Shown: piece after piece, positions 1 to 11,275 of the stretch
Numbering within the stretch: the stretch's first letter is position 1
Layout: each line of letters opens with the position of its first letter
Assembly: GCA_033980235.1 (NCBI GenBank)
Contig: CM067075.1
Location: 13,040,292 to 13,104,291 of the forward strand
Source: Diadema setosum
Lineage: Eukaryota; Echinodermata; Echinoidea; Diadematoida; Diadematidae
Length of the DNA stretch: 64,000 nt
Reading direction: 5' to 3'
Notes under the pieces: generated by a model
Database searches by the model: none
The model's input: only the letters and a program-made list of their open reading frames with translations
What the model was told of the DNA's origin: nothing
Program-made: the position numbers and the translations under genes

Positions 1-34
1 CATGTCTTTGTCTATATAATATATAAATATATAT

Positions 35-76
35 TTGTGTGTGTGTGTGTGTGTGTGTGTGAGAGTGCGTGTGTGT
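35..76. repeat. (GT)n microsatellite
   Basis: A run of GT dinucleotides follows a short AT-rich stretch, then becomes an imperfect GA/GT mix. It is a simple repeat with no coding content. Confidence 0.9.
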
Positions 77-996
77 ATACATTATGGTCTTCAGGATGGT
101 TTCCTTTTTTTCAAAAAATCTCCGTCTAGTGCAAGTCATTCTATCAAACATAGGCCTATCATTATCAATCTATCCTAGTCATTTCCTTTCAAGTATACCG
201 AATAGGTAGCCTATATACGTACATGTGTATATAAAGCATATCATACAGACATAGAAATAGTAGATGTGTAGGCCTGAATAAAACTTTCAATACCAACGAA
301 AGTAAAACATGTCTTTTATTCAAGCTATCGTGACAGGGAATTCCACATCGCCGAAAAAAAAAAAAAAATACTGGTAGTCGCTAAGTTCCTCGACATCTTT
401 GCGTGCATGCTTCCACTCGAAGAAAACATTGTTATCTAGAAAAAAAAAATGGTTATACCACTTCGTGAGAATGAAACATGATTCCTATACGTAAACCTCA
501 AACAGATGTTTTTCTCGAGCAGCAAAAGTAAACATTGAAAGCAAAGAGAAGGAGTAGATAGTAACAAGTGCAACGACCTCAGCGACTTGTTCGTATACAT
601 GCACTGTATCTTTCTTTCTCTTGGTTTTGTCTGTCCAGAAAAACACTTTTGGTTATTTTTTTTTCCAAGGGAAGCGGTCACGTTCCAATAATATTCATAA
701 GATACGGTAGTACTTTCTAGCAGCATGCTCAAAGCTCAGACAAATTGTTGTGAGAACCTATGTTCGTGGAGGAAAAAAATAAAGGATGTAATTGCCGAGT
801 TTCTTATTCACGATCTTGTGTCGACAACAAATCAGATGCTATATGGTTTCGATAAAAATGCCCCTCGGGAAAAAACAAACAAACAAAAACAAAACAAAAC
901 AAAAACAAAAAAGCCAAAGAAAACAGATAAGAATGTGGTTTTTAGTTCAAAAAATAGTTTCACCCATCTTATCCGGTTACATCCGGGCTGGTTAGC
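77..996. other. Intergenic, no gene seen
   Basis: AT-rich sequence with A-runs near 353-370 and an AAAC/AAAAC-rich stretch near 870-915. The short open frames on both strands are low-complexity and match no family I recognise. Nothing here supports a gene. Confidence 0.6.
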
Positions 997-1562
997 TTAA
1001 AGGGAAGGTAAACCCAAAGAGCAATGTGGATTGAGTGAAAGCAGCAACATTAGTAGAACACATCAGTGAAAGTTTGAGAAAAATCGGACAATCGATGCAA
1101 AAGTTATGAATTTTTAAAGTTTTGGTGTTGGAACCGCTGGATGAGGAGACTACTAGAGGATATGACGTATGAGTGGACAACAATGCAAAGAAAATATAAA
1201 GGATATTCAACAAAAATACACTTTTCTAGAATTATGAAAGAGCAGTGGACCAACCGCTTTCAGAAAGCAGGGGGAATAATTGCTACCCTTAACATATGTC
1301 AATATCAAGTTTATGGAATTCGTAATTTTCATGAAAAATGGATTTTTGTAGTATTTTCTTTATATTTTCTTGATATTGTAGTCCACTCATACGTCATAAC
1401 CTCTAGTAGTCTCCTCATCCAGCGGTTCCAACACCAAAACTTTAAAAATTCATAACTTTTGCATCGATTGTCCGATTTTCTTCAAACTTTCACTGATGTG
1501 TTCTACTAATGTTGCTGCTTTCACTCAATCCACATTGTTCTTGGGGTTTATCTTCCCTTTAA
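997..1562. mobile_element. MITE with long TIRs in a TTAA site (family 1, copy 1)
   Basis: An inverted-repeat element lies between two TTAA copies (997-1000 and 1559-1562). The arms start AGGGAAGGTAAACCC and are nearly perfect inverted repeats for about 230 bp; the centre is a short AT-rich spacer. There is no transposase. A second copy about 97% similar by eye is at 21071-21636. TTAA targets are known for piggyBac and Kolobok elements; which group mobilised this one cannot be decided from sequence alone. Open frames inside it are palindrome shadows. Confidence 0.85.
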
Positions 1563-2924
1563 AGAACTGACTAGATATTCAAAGCTATTGTCATCTGGGG
1601 CTCATTCTACACACGATCGTCAATAAATCATCCAAATTTGTCTGCTTCGGCAGCATTGATGATAATCAAGAATTTACTACATGAATGATTATCTTTTTTT
1701 TTTTTACTAAAATTGGAGCTTCTGAATTTCACTGCATATCCTATATGACTGGAGAAAAAACACAGAACTTAAACAAAAATTAATATACGATGTAGTATCT
1801 GTAGAACCTCAGAAAGTAACTTGCAAGAATATGGCCAGTTAGAAAGAGAAAGAGGAACTCCAATCTTCTTAACTGTCTTTCCAAGAAAAGAATCAGTTTC
1901 AACTTCAACAGGTATATGATGCTTTTTAAATCCTGCATCTGAAATGGAGAGTTATATGTCAACAAAATGGATTTAAATGAAGGAAAGTTTAATATTATAT
2001 TCTATGAATAGCTCATTATCAATAGTATGAATCACAGTAAAATATACAACAAAATTTGAAAATAAAAATCAGGAAATGTGGTTTCTGGGGCGATGATACG
2101 TAAAGTCAATATCATGAGATGATTCATCTGAGCAACATTCTTGTTAATGAAAATAAATTGATCTAAAAGATACGAGTTGTCACATTTGCAGAATATTTGT
2201 TCTATGCATCGAATAGCGCAGGAGCCCTGCTTCTGCAGGGATTAATAATAAAATTGATTTTGCAGTACCCGAATGAGTAGATCTCCCATCCCCGCTTTAA
2301 CGCTTGCGATCTCGAAGAATCCTTTTGGTTTCAAAATGATGACTCAATAGGTATAGTTACACATGTATTACATCAATTAATGCTATCAGCATGAAAAAAC
2401 AAAACAAAACAAAACGGATTTTAGCCATTCCCCTGCGAAGTTATTGATTTGAAAATTAGCAGAGAGAGAAACTAGGTAAGAGCAGATGTGTGTATAGAGA
2501 ATATCTAATATATATTATTATAATATAATATAATAATGATGAAGCTGTTGTTGTTTTATTGTGGTCATAATCAATTAACCGAAAGTACAGTGACATCGCA
2601 GTTAGTCCATAAAGTGCAGTGGCGGTAATAGCACAGCGCGTAAGATACAGTAACCGGATATCTTCTGAATCGTCGCACGCTATAAGAGACATTCAGTTTG
2701 AAATTGTATTCCTTTCCACTCCACTTGCTTTCATGTTCAAATCATTCAAAATGGACGTCTTTACTGAATCTTAGCCCGTCCCCTTTGTGGTTCTGAAGAT
2801 CCTCGTAGATTTTTGAACAGGATCCGATAGGATTTTATAGGCAATATTGTGTTGATTATGAGCCCGAGGAATGTGCTAGATGGTAATTTCATAGTAAACA
2901 CATACATTTCGAGTGTCTCCTTAC
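1563..2924. other. Intergenic, no gene seen
   Basis: AT-rich unique-looking sequence with T-runs (about 1694-1706), an AAAAC-type run near 2396-2414 and TATAAT-like repeats near 2505-2540. No open frame with family similarity and no RNA gene were recognised. Confidence 0.55.
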
Positions 2925-3063
2925 AAAATATCCATGGTAACCGAGAAAATGGGAGTCCAGCCAACTCATGGACGTGCAGAAGATTAGATATCCGAGCTTT
3001 AGTGTATCGATTCATTCCGTCGAGAGCTTCAAATTCGTCCTTGATGTATTTTATGGATGAAAG
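2925..3063 (-). CDS. Orphan exon-like segment (candidate)
   Basis: On the minus strand a 139-nt open segment starts just after a C-rich tract ending ATGCAG (a plausible acceptor with a polypyrimidine tract of about 14 C) and ends before GTAAGG (a good donor). In the open frame it reads as 46 codons plus one base, with mixed, non-repetitive amino acid composition (for example GMNRYTKARISNLLHVHEL), unlike the low-complexity frames around it. The frame continues through the donor for a further stretch without a stop. I do not recognise the family and see no partner exon within the window. It could be an internal exon of a gene with long introns, a decayed exon, or chance. Confidence 0.35.
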
Positions 3064-3083
3064 CTGCATGGGGGGGGGGGGGG

Positions 3084-5756
3084 AAGGCGCTGGAATACCA
3101 TAGTAATTTTGTCACCATTGGTCCGTTCTTGATAACTGAAACTGCACAAACATTGATGTGAAAGGATATTCAGTCGTTAACCTGATGAAATCAATGAATA
3201 CAGTTTTTATGATTATGATATAGGAAATCTGAAAAAGGCATGCAGATCAAAAAGAAAAACAGTATGCTGACCCTATGATAAATTCAGTTTATGCTGTGTA
3301 TCCCTCCTCTTCTGTTTCTAAACATGAAATTAAAAACGGTATTCCTTCAATGCAAAAAAGAGAGATATCATTTATACACTACACTTCCGCTATATCTTTA
3401 TGAAAATAAATGTAAGACTTGTCCGTGTAACATTACAATTCATGCACTATTCCTCTTGATACAACCAAATGTATACTGAAGATTTGGTGGGTAAAACCAG
3501 ATCGACGGGCTCATTTGCCCCAAATGAGCGTTAGTACCATACAGTACCTGTACATTCTTGTTATTCGTTGACAGACACCGCTTTGCAAAACAACAACCGG
3601 AAGAGCTTTATAGTTCAGAAGATGTATATGCTGAAATAAAGCAGGGAAGTTTAATTAAAAAAAAAAAGAAAAAAAGATAATAACATCTTAACAGGAGATC
3701 ATCACTTGTGAGTAACGAGGAAGGATTCTTCAATGAAATACAAGTCATCAGAACGCTAGATACACTTTCATTTGACTTTGATTCACTTATAGGACTATCT
3801 TTGTATTGGTGAAGATTCCCCTATATCACGCAAAATCTTTTGAGTATTGAGACATGAATCTTGTTCGTTTTTAATTATATCTGATGCGGAGTACGCGCAG
3901 AGCACTCTACTAGCGAATTTTTAAGTTAAGAGCTCATGTGACACAAGTGGTTTATGGCTTACTTCAAAGCAATGCATGAATGACACTGAATCTTTCGTTT
4001 GTACTTTGTATCTTAAGGTTTGTGTTTGTTTTTAATCGCTTTATGTTTCTACAAATGCAAAATCTTCAAGAGCGATGACCGAAAGAGCTCATTAGAGGGC
4101 GCTGTTGAGCTTCATTCGTAATATTTAGTCAGTAGAAGACCGTCGCATTATCTCATCGCTAATGATTCTAATAGGGGCAGGGGAAGGGGACAGTAGTTGT
4201 ATCTACAACTGTATGAGCATTTATATAGTGACTTTATGATACATATAATAGTCTCCGCCTTTCTAGAAAGTGGCAAAGCCATGTCTGCTTTTCATATACG
4301 TCATTTTCATCTTTGATATTCGCATTTTATACTACAGGTAATTGGAGCAGTGATTCTTGTAACCCAAACAATTACATGCTTTTACACAGTGACTGTGATA
4401 CCCATACTGCACTGATAGAATAAAAGGAACTTCAAGAATTCATACATAGGATTTCTACCTCATCGCTACTATTACAATACAATCGTATCATTTCTATAGC
4501 GCTCTTACACAGTCAATGACTGGTTTCACCGCACTTAACAACAAAATTCGGTCACAGATTGGCATTAAAAAGAAAAGTCTTAAGATTCTTCTTAAAGACA
4601 TCAAGGGATGGGGAAATCGTCCATTCTTTCTCTTATTAAAAAAAACTGATCTGAATGTCTTACTCTAATCAGATATCAGAACTTAATTACTGTACTGCGA
4701 TGATCAAAGCAACATCTTTACAACCACGGATCGTTACATTCTAGAACTTTGTAAATAGGTATTTAAATTCATTCTTCTTTCTTTTTTTTTTTTATCACAG
4801 GTGACTCGATCTTTGAGTGAATTGATAATGTGCAGAATATTCCCCAACCGATTTTGAGAGGGGAAAATTTAACTTATGTATAATTTTTCCTGGCGTTTTT
4901 TTTTTTTTTTTCCGATTGATCAGCTGGGCGTTTAGATGGCTGAACACACACAAAATAGGAGAAAGTTGTCATTAAAAAAGATACTAACAATGATAATGTG
5001 AATGATGATGTTACTTCTTATGATAATGATAATCATCATATTATTATCTGTAATAGCATTGTCAGTTTTTCCTGACTTTACAATCATTAATAGATTCATT
5101 AGATTAGATTACATCTTACTGTCATCATTATGATCTACATTTTTTCATCATCCATTTGTTAAGCACTATTCTTCCAAAAGATTCAACCATCGTCAGACTT
5201 ATCACGGCGTTTGTCAGATCTTTGGATTTCTGCGCCTTGATTACGAGTGACATAGGGGCCTACTGTGTGCAGTCATCTTGCCCAGGGACTTGAGGCGCAT
5301 CGAGTAGAAACTGATCATCTGATCTTCTTTTACAGGGCTTTTTGCATTAAACCTCAACATGCAGTTTTCTCTCTACGCCTTGTCTTCTCTCTACCCCGTG
5401 CGATGTCCTCGAAGGCAAGTTGTAATATTTAAAGGGCGATTTTCATAATTTCACATCATATTTTAGTATATACACGATTCAATATAGTACCATGGATACA
5501 TTTGTAAATTCTCTGTGGCCATTAAATCGGCAAACCAATAGGACCTACTCTGAAAAACGAAAAAAAAAAAGATACACTGAACAAGGATGATGACGTAGGA
5601 GGCTCACATATATTTCAGAAATGTACCAATGTCATTCCATCACAATACCACTTTCTTAACAATTTCACCTGTGTAGAGTTTATGCATGCTTTCTTCTTTT
5701 GTTCTGACTTCGTAAACATCCGATCATACCACACGTCATCATCCTCGTTCATTGTG

Positions 5757-5811
<55 letters not shown>

Positions 5812-6526
5812 GAAAACATTCTTAGTCCTCATCGCAATCTCTATAAATACTGAAACTCTGTACCCAATTTATAGATGTTCAAATGCCGGTTAAAGTCTGA
5901 AAGTCATCCGGAAGTCTCCGTTAATACATACACGTGTAAGTGATTACCCTGTTCATAATATTATGATATACTTTTGGTTGAAGATCATTCCTGCCTCTCC
6001 CCCCTTCAATTACTAACACACAAACACTTTGTAAATTTTAAGTTTCTCTGTAAAATACAAAGTGCTCTAAAATTACAAAGATTTAAGGTGATGAACATAT
6101 GATGAAACCTAACTCGTTGTAAATTTGTATTACTCATGGGAAGTATACAACAGGCTATTCTATAGAGGCATTTGACTTCTAAACAGACATACACTCACGT
6201 ACAAATAATGCACATACGTGATTCCTAAACTGACGGACTGGTACATTTTACGACAAATAAAATAAAACTGTAAAACTTCGTTGAGGGACTTTACAACCAC
6301 TCTTTCGGGAACGAGCATGATATGTGTCCTAAACTCTAAAAGTTTGATTCTACATGATAACATCCACTAGAATAGGTTTGTGGCAAGAGGACAATAACGA
6401 AAATTCACTGCTGCCATAACATTTTGATATCGGCAATAAACTGAATCTGATGTCAAAGCGCTCGTGCCAAGATAGAGAGGGTGATTGTCAATTGCATCAT
6501 GTGTATCATGCTTTGCTGAAGAATAA
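3084..6526. other. Intergenic, no gene seen
   Basis: About 3.4 kb of AT-rich sequence without a supported gene. It contains T-runs (about 4780-4792 and 4898-4912), GATAAT-type imperfect repeats (about 4985-5050) and a pure (GT)n tract listed separately. Open frames are short on both strands and look random. Confidence 0.55.
5757..5809. repeat. (GT)n microsatellite
   Basis: An uninterrupted GT dinucleotide tract of about 50 bp. Confidence 0.95.
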
Positions 6527-6837
6527 CTCTGCTGAAAAGAACTCAGTGTGACCCACAGTGTGTTCACAATGTGTTCACACAATCGGTTATGTGAAACGCT
6601 CATATTGAACAGTGTAAAAGATGATTTCACACTGTGGTGTATAGTTTTCACAGGGTGTTCACAGAGTAACAGTGTTTCACACCATGAATTGATGATTCAC
6701 AGTGTGCTCACAATGTGTGCTCGAATTTAACAATGTGACGTGATTTCACACTGTGTTCACAATGTGGTCACAATGTGTTCACACTGTGTTTCGTGTTGTG
6801 TTACACACTGTGGGGGACTGTGTTCTTTTCAGTAGGG
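6527..6837. mobile_element. Short TIR element built of CACAnTGTG subrepeats
   Basis: The ends are inverted repeats: CTCTGCTGAAAAGAAC at the left and the reverse complement of CCCTACTGAAAAGAAC at the right, followed inward by inverted CAGT...CCACAGTGTG. The interior is packed with variants of TTCACACTGTG and GTTCACAATGTG, themselves near-palindromic. There is no coding content. It is most simply a non-autonomous DNA transposon whose inside grew by short-repeat duplication. No clear target-site duplication was identified. Confidence 0.7.
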
Positions 6838-6892
6838 AATTATCATTTTACAAGCTTAAAAAATGGCAGCAATGAATACAACCTGTATGAAA

Positions 6893-7590
6893 GAAATGGC
6901 AATCAGTACACAAAATGTCGATTTACAGTGGTTTCATTTCAAAATATTGAATAGAGTTTTATGTACAAATGAGAGGTTGAATAGCATTAGGTTGATTGAA
7001 AGAAAAGAATGTTAGTTTTATAATGTGTATGTAGAAACTTTAATACATCTCTTGAGAGAGTGCCAAATGTATCATGGACTGAAGTAAAAGAATTGTATTG
7101 ATCGATACTTTTGCTGGTTTGGAAATAACATTTACAATGGAAAGATGGCATCAACCGTTCGGCATTGAATTGTATTACTATGCTATAAGAAAGGCGATTT
7201 ATGACTGGTAATAAAGATGAATAATACCTCGTTTTTATTTATGTCAAGATAGCATTAAGGAATAATATAACAATGTAACAATTTATTGCAAGAAATATAA
7301 TCATAATCTATAAGTGTTTCAGAAAAACAAAAGGTGTTTATTTTGACACCTGTTTTCTTGAGGAGTTGTAATGTTATGATATTCTGAGTCACGACAGCTT
7401 ATTGGCTACTTTTTAAAGTATTTCACTGGAAGTATTAAGATGTATTTTATGTTTCGACGAATACGTTTGATATAGCTTAATGAATATCCCAGTGGTGGGA
7501 AATGGAATCACGTAACATATGGTACAAGCGTAAAACAAGACAAACAATATATTTTGAAAAGGAAAATAAAAATGTATAATGTCGCATACA
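6893..7590 (+). mobile_element. Degenerate LINE C-terminus, L1/Tx1-like
   Basis: From 6893 one frame reads a polypeptide containing LQWFHFKILNRVLCTNERL, then a Cys-rich segment and an ETLIHLL-type motif. This pattern is typical of the region downstream of the reverse transcriptase in L1/Tx1-like LINEs. It is interrupted by stops (the first right after the Cys of IERKEC), so it is a dead remnant. The RT core is not visible upstream, so the copy is 5'-truncated. An AATAAA-like signal near 7565 may mark the old 3' end. Confidence 0.55.
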
Positions 7591-7635
7591 GTTTCATTAA
7601 TATGACACTATAATTATGTGTTTGTTTGTCATATT

Positions 7636-8640
7636 GTTTGTTTGTTTGTTTGTTTGTTTGTTTATTTATTTAAGGGATAGCCCTATTCAGCCTTGCTAAC
7701 TAGCTGGCATTTTTATACCTATCAAATTAAACATTTCAGAGCTTGCAAATTCATTATCAACGATGACTAAATAATGTTAGATAAAAGGAATATTCACGAA
7801 GGGAAAGTGCAACACACTGAACATCGTAAGCCTATGCTTGAAATGATGGTGGCCTAAAAATGTGGTATAGTAAAAAGAAGGGAAACGTACAAATTAGTGG
7901 AAAATATTGTGCTTGGAAGGGTGCAAGCAATGGCAAGGTGCATCGTGCTCTTTGCGAATTCAATGTGCATAGACCTCATAATGACACTTAATTATAAAAA
8001 GAAATAATAATTATGCTTTTTACCAAATATGATTTAACAAAATATAAAAAAATAATAATCATCAACACAATTCAGCTGAGCCATGATTGTGTAAAAACCT
8101 AATAGGCCTTCAAAATCAAGTTCTGATGTCAGACATAACATTATCAATTATTGTGTCTTTAGACACTGTTTTTGTTTTTGTCTTGGTTTTTTGTAGTTAC
8201 CTTAAAAGAATAAAGTGTTGTTAGTGATTTAAATGTGTCGGGTAATGAGTTCCATACACCAGGACCATGATGTCTAATTGAATTGTGTGCTAACAAAGCT
8301 CTCAATAATCTCAAATAATAATCAGTTATGAAGATACGTCTCCAAAGATTCTATTTTCAAACTAGGGCCTGGTTTATAACCTGTCGCAATTTGATTAATA
8401 AATCATTGTCAATGGATACTCGAGGGGAAAGTTTTGCCGAAGCGCTAAACACGCGGAAGGATCTGTGACTATAAACATTGGGATTTATCAACAACGTTCA
8501 TCTTGTATTTCCGCGTTTGATTTGAAAACGAATAACATACTTCTTCGACACATAAATTCTGTTTTGACGAGTATTAATGCCAGCCCAGACATTCTCATTA
8601 TAATCATCACGAGACCTTGATGACGCTAGGATCGTGCAAT
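7636..8640 (-). mobile_element. LINE 3' fragment, reverse orientation
   Basis: Read on the minus strand, the segment near 8290-8140 translates to a stretch containing SIRHHGPGVWNSLPDTFKSL. This matches the conserved tail of CR1/Jockey-type reverse transcriptase ORFs (a [G/P]xxWNSLP motif near the C-terminus). Farther on it reaches a 3' end of the form GGCTATCCCTTAAATAAATAAA followed by (AAAC)n, seen on + as (GTTT)n at about 7636-7672. Upstream sequence up to about 8640 also looks element-derived but is frameshifted. Two overlapping fragments are possible. Confidence 0.5.
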
Positions 8641-8748
8641 AGCTGAAAATAAGGCCCCCTCATGGACGCCATTCTCATATCATATTTCACTGGTACATTT
8701 ATTGAAGTCCAACATTCTCGTTAACTAACCTCAGGCCAATTGTAACCT

Positions 8749-8779
8749 CCCCCCCCCCTTCTCTCTCTCTCTCTCTCTC

Positions 8780-8822
<43 letters not shown>
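8749..8822. repeat. C-run, (CT)n and (AT)n microsatellites
   Basis: A poly-C tract is followed by CT dinucleotides and then a pure AT dinucleotide tract. Confidence 0.9.
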
Positions 8823-8827
<5 letters not shown>

Positions 8828-8899
8828 TACATATATGAGTTCAGTATGATTTTACACCGTGGTTAATTTCGTTTGAATGTTGTTGTTATACATTGTCAT

Positions 8900-9003
8900 T
8901 ATAGAGTCTGAAGGAGGGCAATTAGCCCGAAAGCTCAATAAAAGGAGTTGCAGCTCAACATCACAGCCACGTCTTTCGTGCAAGTTTTGTTGGCAAGCTA
9001 TAT
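8900..9003 (+). mobile_element. Possible Penelope-like terminal remnant
   Basis: Position 8908 onward reads CTGAAGGA, a GGGC/GCCC hairpin with an AATTA loop, then GAAAGCTC. This hairpin-plus-GAAA block is the kind of sequence found in the terminal repeats of Penelope-like retroelements, some of which carry hammerhead ribozymes. Here the core departs from the ribozyme consensus and stem I is not evident, so I call only a remnant. An AT microsatellite lies just upstream. Confidence 0.35.
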
Positions 9004-9316
9004 AAACCCTTCAAAAAAAGTTTGGAAATCTGAGTTTGATCAATAATTTCTCATCTTTTTCTTAGAAATGATTCATTTGTTTATTTCTTGTTTAATTCTC
9101 TTTAAAATGATACCTTACTTGTTATGATTATCGTATACATGGAGGTGCAGTACTTACAAATATGAGGTAAAGTCAGAATTGAAATGGCCCAAATTTTTAA
9201 CGTCCGTAATGCAGTTTCCTCGTGATGAGTGAGTTCCCCATTTATTCTTTGGTGTTCATTTACTGTAACATCAGCATTTTTTGGAGTGAAACATGTATGC
9301 GTTCAACCAAACAGAT

Positions 9317-9318
<2 letters not shown>

Positions 9319-9363
<45 letters not shown>

Positions 9364-9411
9364 TACACAGCATTACACACACACACACAGCATTACACAC
9401 ACACTCACACG
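9319..9411. repeat. (CA)n microsatellite
   Basis: An imperfect CA dinucleotide repeat, broken by short GCATTA interruptions that are themselves repeated. Confidence 0.95.
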
Positions 9412-9452
9412 ATCATGACTCAAACCATTTCATCTCACAGAATCTCGCCACA

Positions 9453-9843
9453 TTAAAGGATGTGTACAGTTCTGGTCGAGGTGAGGATTTAGCTTTTAAC
9501 GTTTTGCGTGATATTCAGAAACCACTCTATGAGATGTCAAAGAGCATGCAGTTCTAAGGGGTATCAAAAGTTTATTTGATGAAATTCGGTTTTGAAATGG
9601 CTGAGATATCCAAAAACAATGTGAAACAAAGAGATCCTAATAAAGTTGTGGCATGTCGCCTTTTATTATTAGCACTTTTTTGGATATCTCAGCCGTTTGA
9701 AAACCAATTTTCATCAAATAAACGTTGAATCCTTCTTAAAATTACACGCTCTTTCATATTTCATAAGCGGCTTTTCATTATCTCACTTAGGAATGTTCAA
9801 AACATGAATCTCCACCTCAACCAGTACTGTACAGTCCCTTTAA
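9453..9843. mobile_element. MITE in a TTAA site (family 2, copy 1)
   Basis: TTAA copies at 9453-9456 and 9840-9843 bound an inverted-repeat element. The arms start AGGATGTGTACAGTTCTGG on the left and AGGGACTGTACAGTACTGG on the right (reverse complement). Inside, a second pair of inverted repeats centres on AAATGGCTGAGATATC. There is no coding capacity. A diverged relative occupies 19698-20150. Confidence 0.75.
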
Positions 9844-9999
9844 CCGTAACAAACATAGACAAAGACATAAAGAGGTGAAATGGCATGGTTTTGATTTTAT
9901 TGGAATTTCATCTTTATTTTGTCTTCATTTTGTCGTTATTTTGTGTTTACTTTATGTTTACTTTGTCCTTATATTGTCAATGAACATGATCGGGGCTCA

Positions 10000-10200
10000 T
10001 CATCTGGTGGACGAGCCAAGTGCTTGCACCGCCGCCTGGCACCGTGTCCTCATGCTGTTGATTGGCGTCAACCAGTATCTGACGGAGTCCTACCTGTATG
10101 TCGTTGCATTTGTGACCCTCTTCCCCACAGCTCGGCCAAGTTGATCCTAAAAATGTTCTATGGGGTTGAGGTCGGGGCTGCATGCAGGCCAGTCCATTCT
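10000..10200 (-). pseudogene. Tc1-like transposase C-terminal remnant
   Basis: On the minus strand, starting at 10200, the frame reads RMDWPACSPDLNPIEHF. This is the hallmark block around the third catalytic acid of Tc1/mariner DDE transposases. A stop replaces the following Trp (TGG to TAG). The frame continues with GRAVGKRVTNATT, meets another stop and a likely frameshift, and resumes as SMRTRCQAAVQALGSSTR before the terminal stop. The sequence upstream of the block is cut off near a (GA)n tract, so only the last part of the catalytic domain remains. No TIRs were recognised around it. Confidence 0.85.
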
Positions 10201-10820
10201 AATGATGCCCTCTCGAGAGAGAGAGAGAGAGAAAATTGCGCACATGTCTCGCTCTATGTGGTTTTGGGTTGTCATCTTTTTGAAGCATCTCAGCTTAAAA
10301 TTGCCCTATGGCGCGGGGTTTTTGAACATTGCTTACAAGTGGCATGGTGTGCAACCATAAAACTTGATGAGCTATCAAAATTGCCTGGCATGCCACCACT
10401 GAAAACTTGAATGTGAAGTCATGTCTATTGAAATTTGCCTTCATGGCTGACCAGTTGAGAACAAAATACATAACACAAAAGAACATGTTCTTTATGTACT
10501 CTTCACGACCATTCTCATTCATAAGGACAGTTCTTCATTGTTCTTGTTGCAACTTTTCAATGCAGACCTTATCAGACACTTTTGAGTACAGTTCTTTACT
10601 TGATAGCATAATCATAATGAGTAGGATATCATTTCAAAGAAAATTTAATACTCTTTCCATTGATATCAAACATTTATTGTATAGTGCTTACAAACTGGAG
10701 AAATTTACAACTGAAGTCAGATTTCCAAAATTTTTTGAAGGGTTTATATATATATATTTAAAAAAGCCCTAAATACATATTGGCGTATGAGTGTGTATGA
10801 GTGTGTATATGTGTATATAT
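10201..10820. other. Non-coding flank of the LTR element
   Basis: It begins with a (GA)n tract (about 10214-10232) and continues as AT-rich sequence with no recognisable gene. It ends in an imperfect GTGTATATGTGTATATAT tract into which the LTR element inserted. Confidence 0.5.
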
Positions 10821-11057
10821 TGTCACAAATGTACACACAAGTAGTTATATACATGTATCAAGGCTGTATGCATGGTTGTTTTAATGTGTATGTACACAGG
10901 GTGACCAGATTAATGGAGAACATTCTATATGATATAGTAGTACATACAGGTTGACCAGATCAGTAGAGAATTTGCTAGGTGGTATACAATCTAACTACAG
11001 TACATGCATGTGACAGGAAATACATTATACCTCACTCAATCTAGAATGATTTCACCC

Positions 11058-11072
11058 ATTCCAGAAAATTCT
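11058..11072 (+). promoter_or_regulatory. Heat-shock element in LTR
   Basis: The core TTCcaGAAaaTTC is a perfect three-unit inverted nTTCnnGAAnnTTCn array, the binding consensus of heat-shock factor. A weaker fourth unit (GGA) follows in phase. It lies about 200 bp upstream of the LTR TATA box and is conserved in all four LTRs of the window. Confidence 0.65.
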
Positions 11073-11267
11073 AGGAAGTGCTGGCTGAGTGAGGCACTGC
11101 CCTTGTAGCCCAATGTGATTGGTAGTTAATTTTGGCAATGATGTTATGCACATATTAGGCAGTGAGTCATCCAGGATTCCTGGAATTTGGACTTGCCAGT
11201 ATGTTCAGGTATGTGGCCCCAGGGTGGAGAAAATTACAGAATGTACTAGAAAGGGGTGAATGGATAG

Positions 11268-11275
11268 TATATAAG
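11268..11275 (+). promoter_or_regulatory. LTR TATA box
   Basis: TATATAAG lies within the LTR downstream of CCAAT boxes and the heat-shock element. It is the likely core promoter of the element. Confidence 0.6.

Noticed and set aside
1141..1455. 104-codon frame repeated at 21215-21529.
   Set aside because: It is a frame across the inverted arms of a MITE; the near-identical copy is the second MITE, not a gene family.
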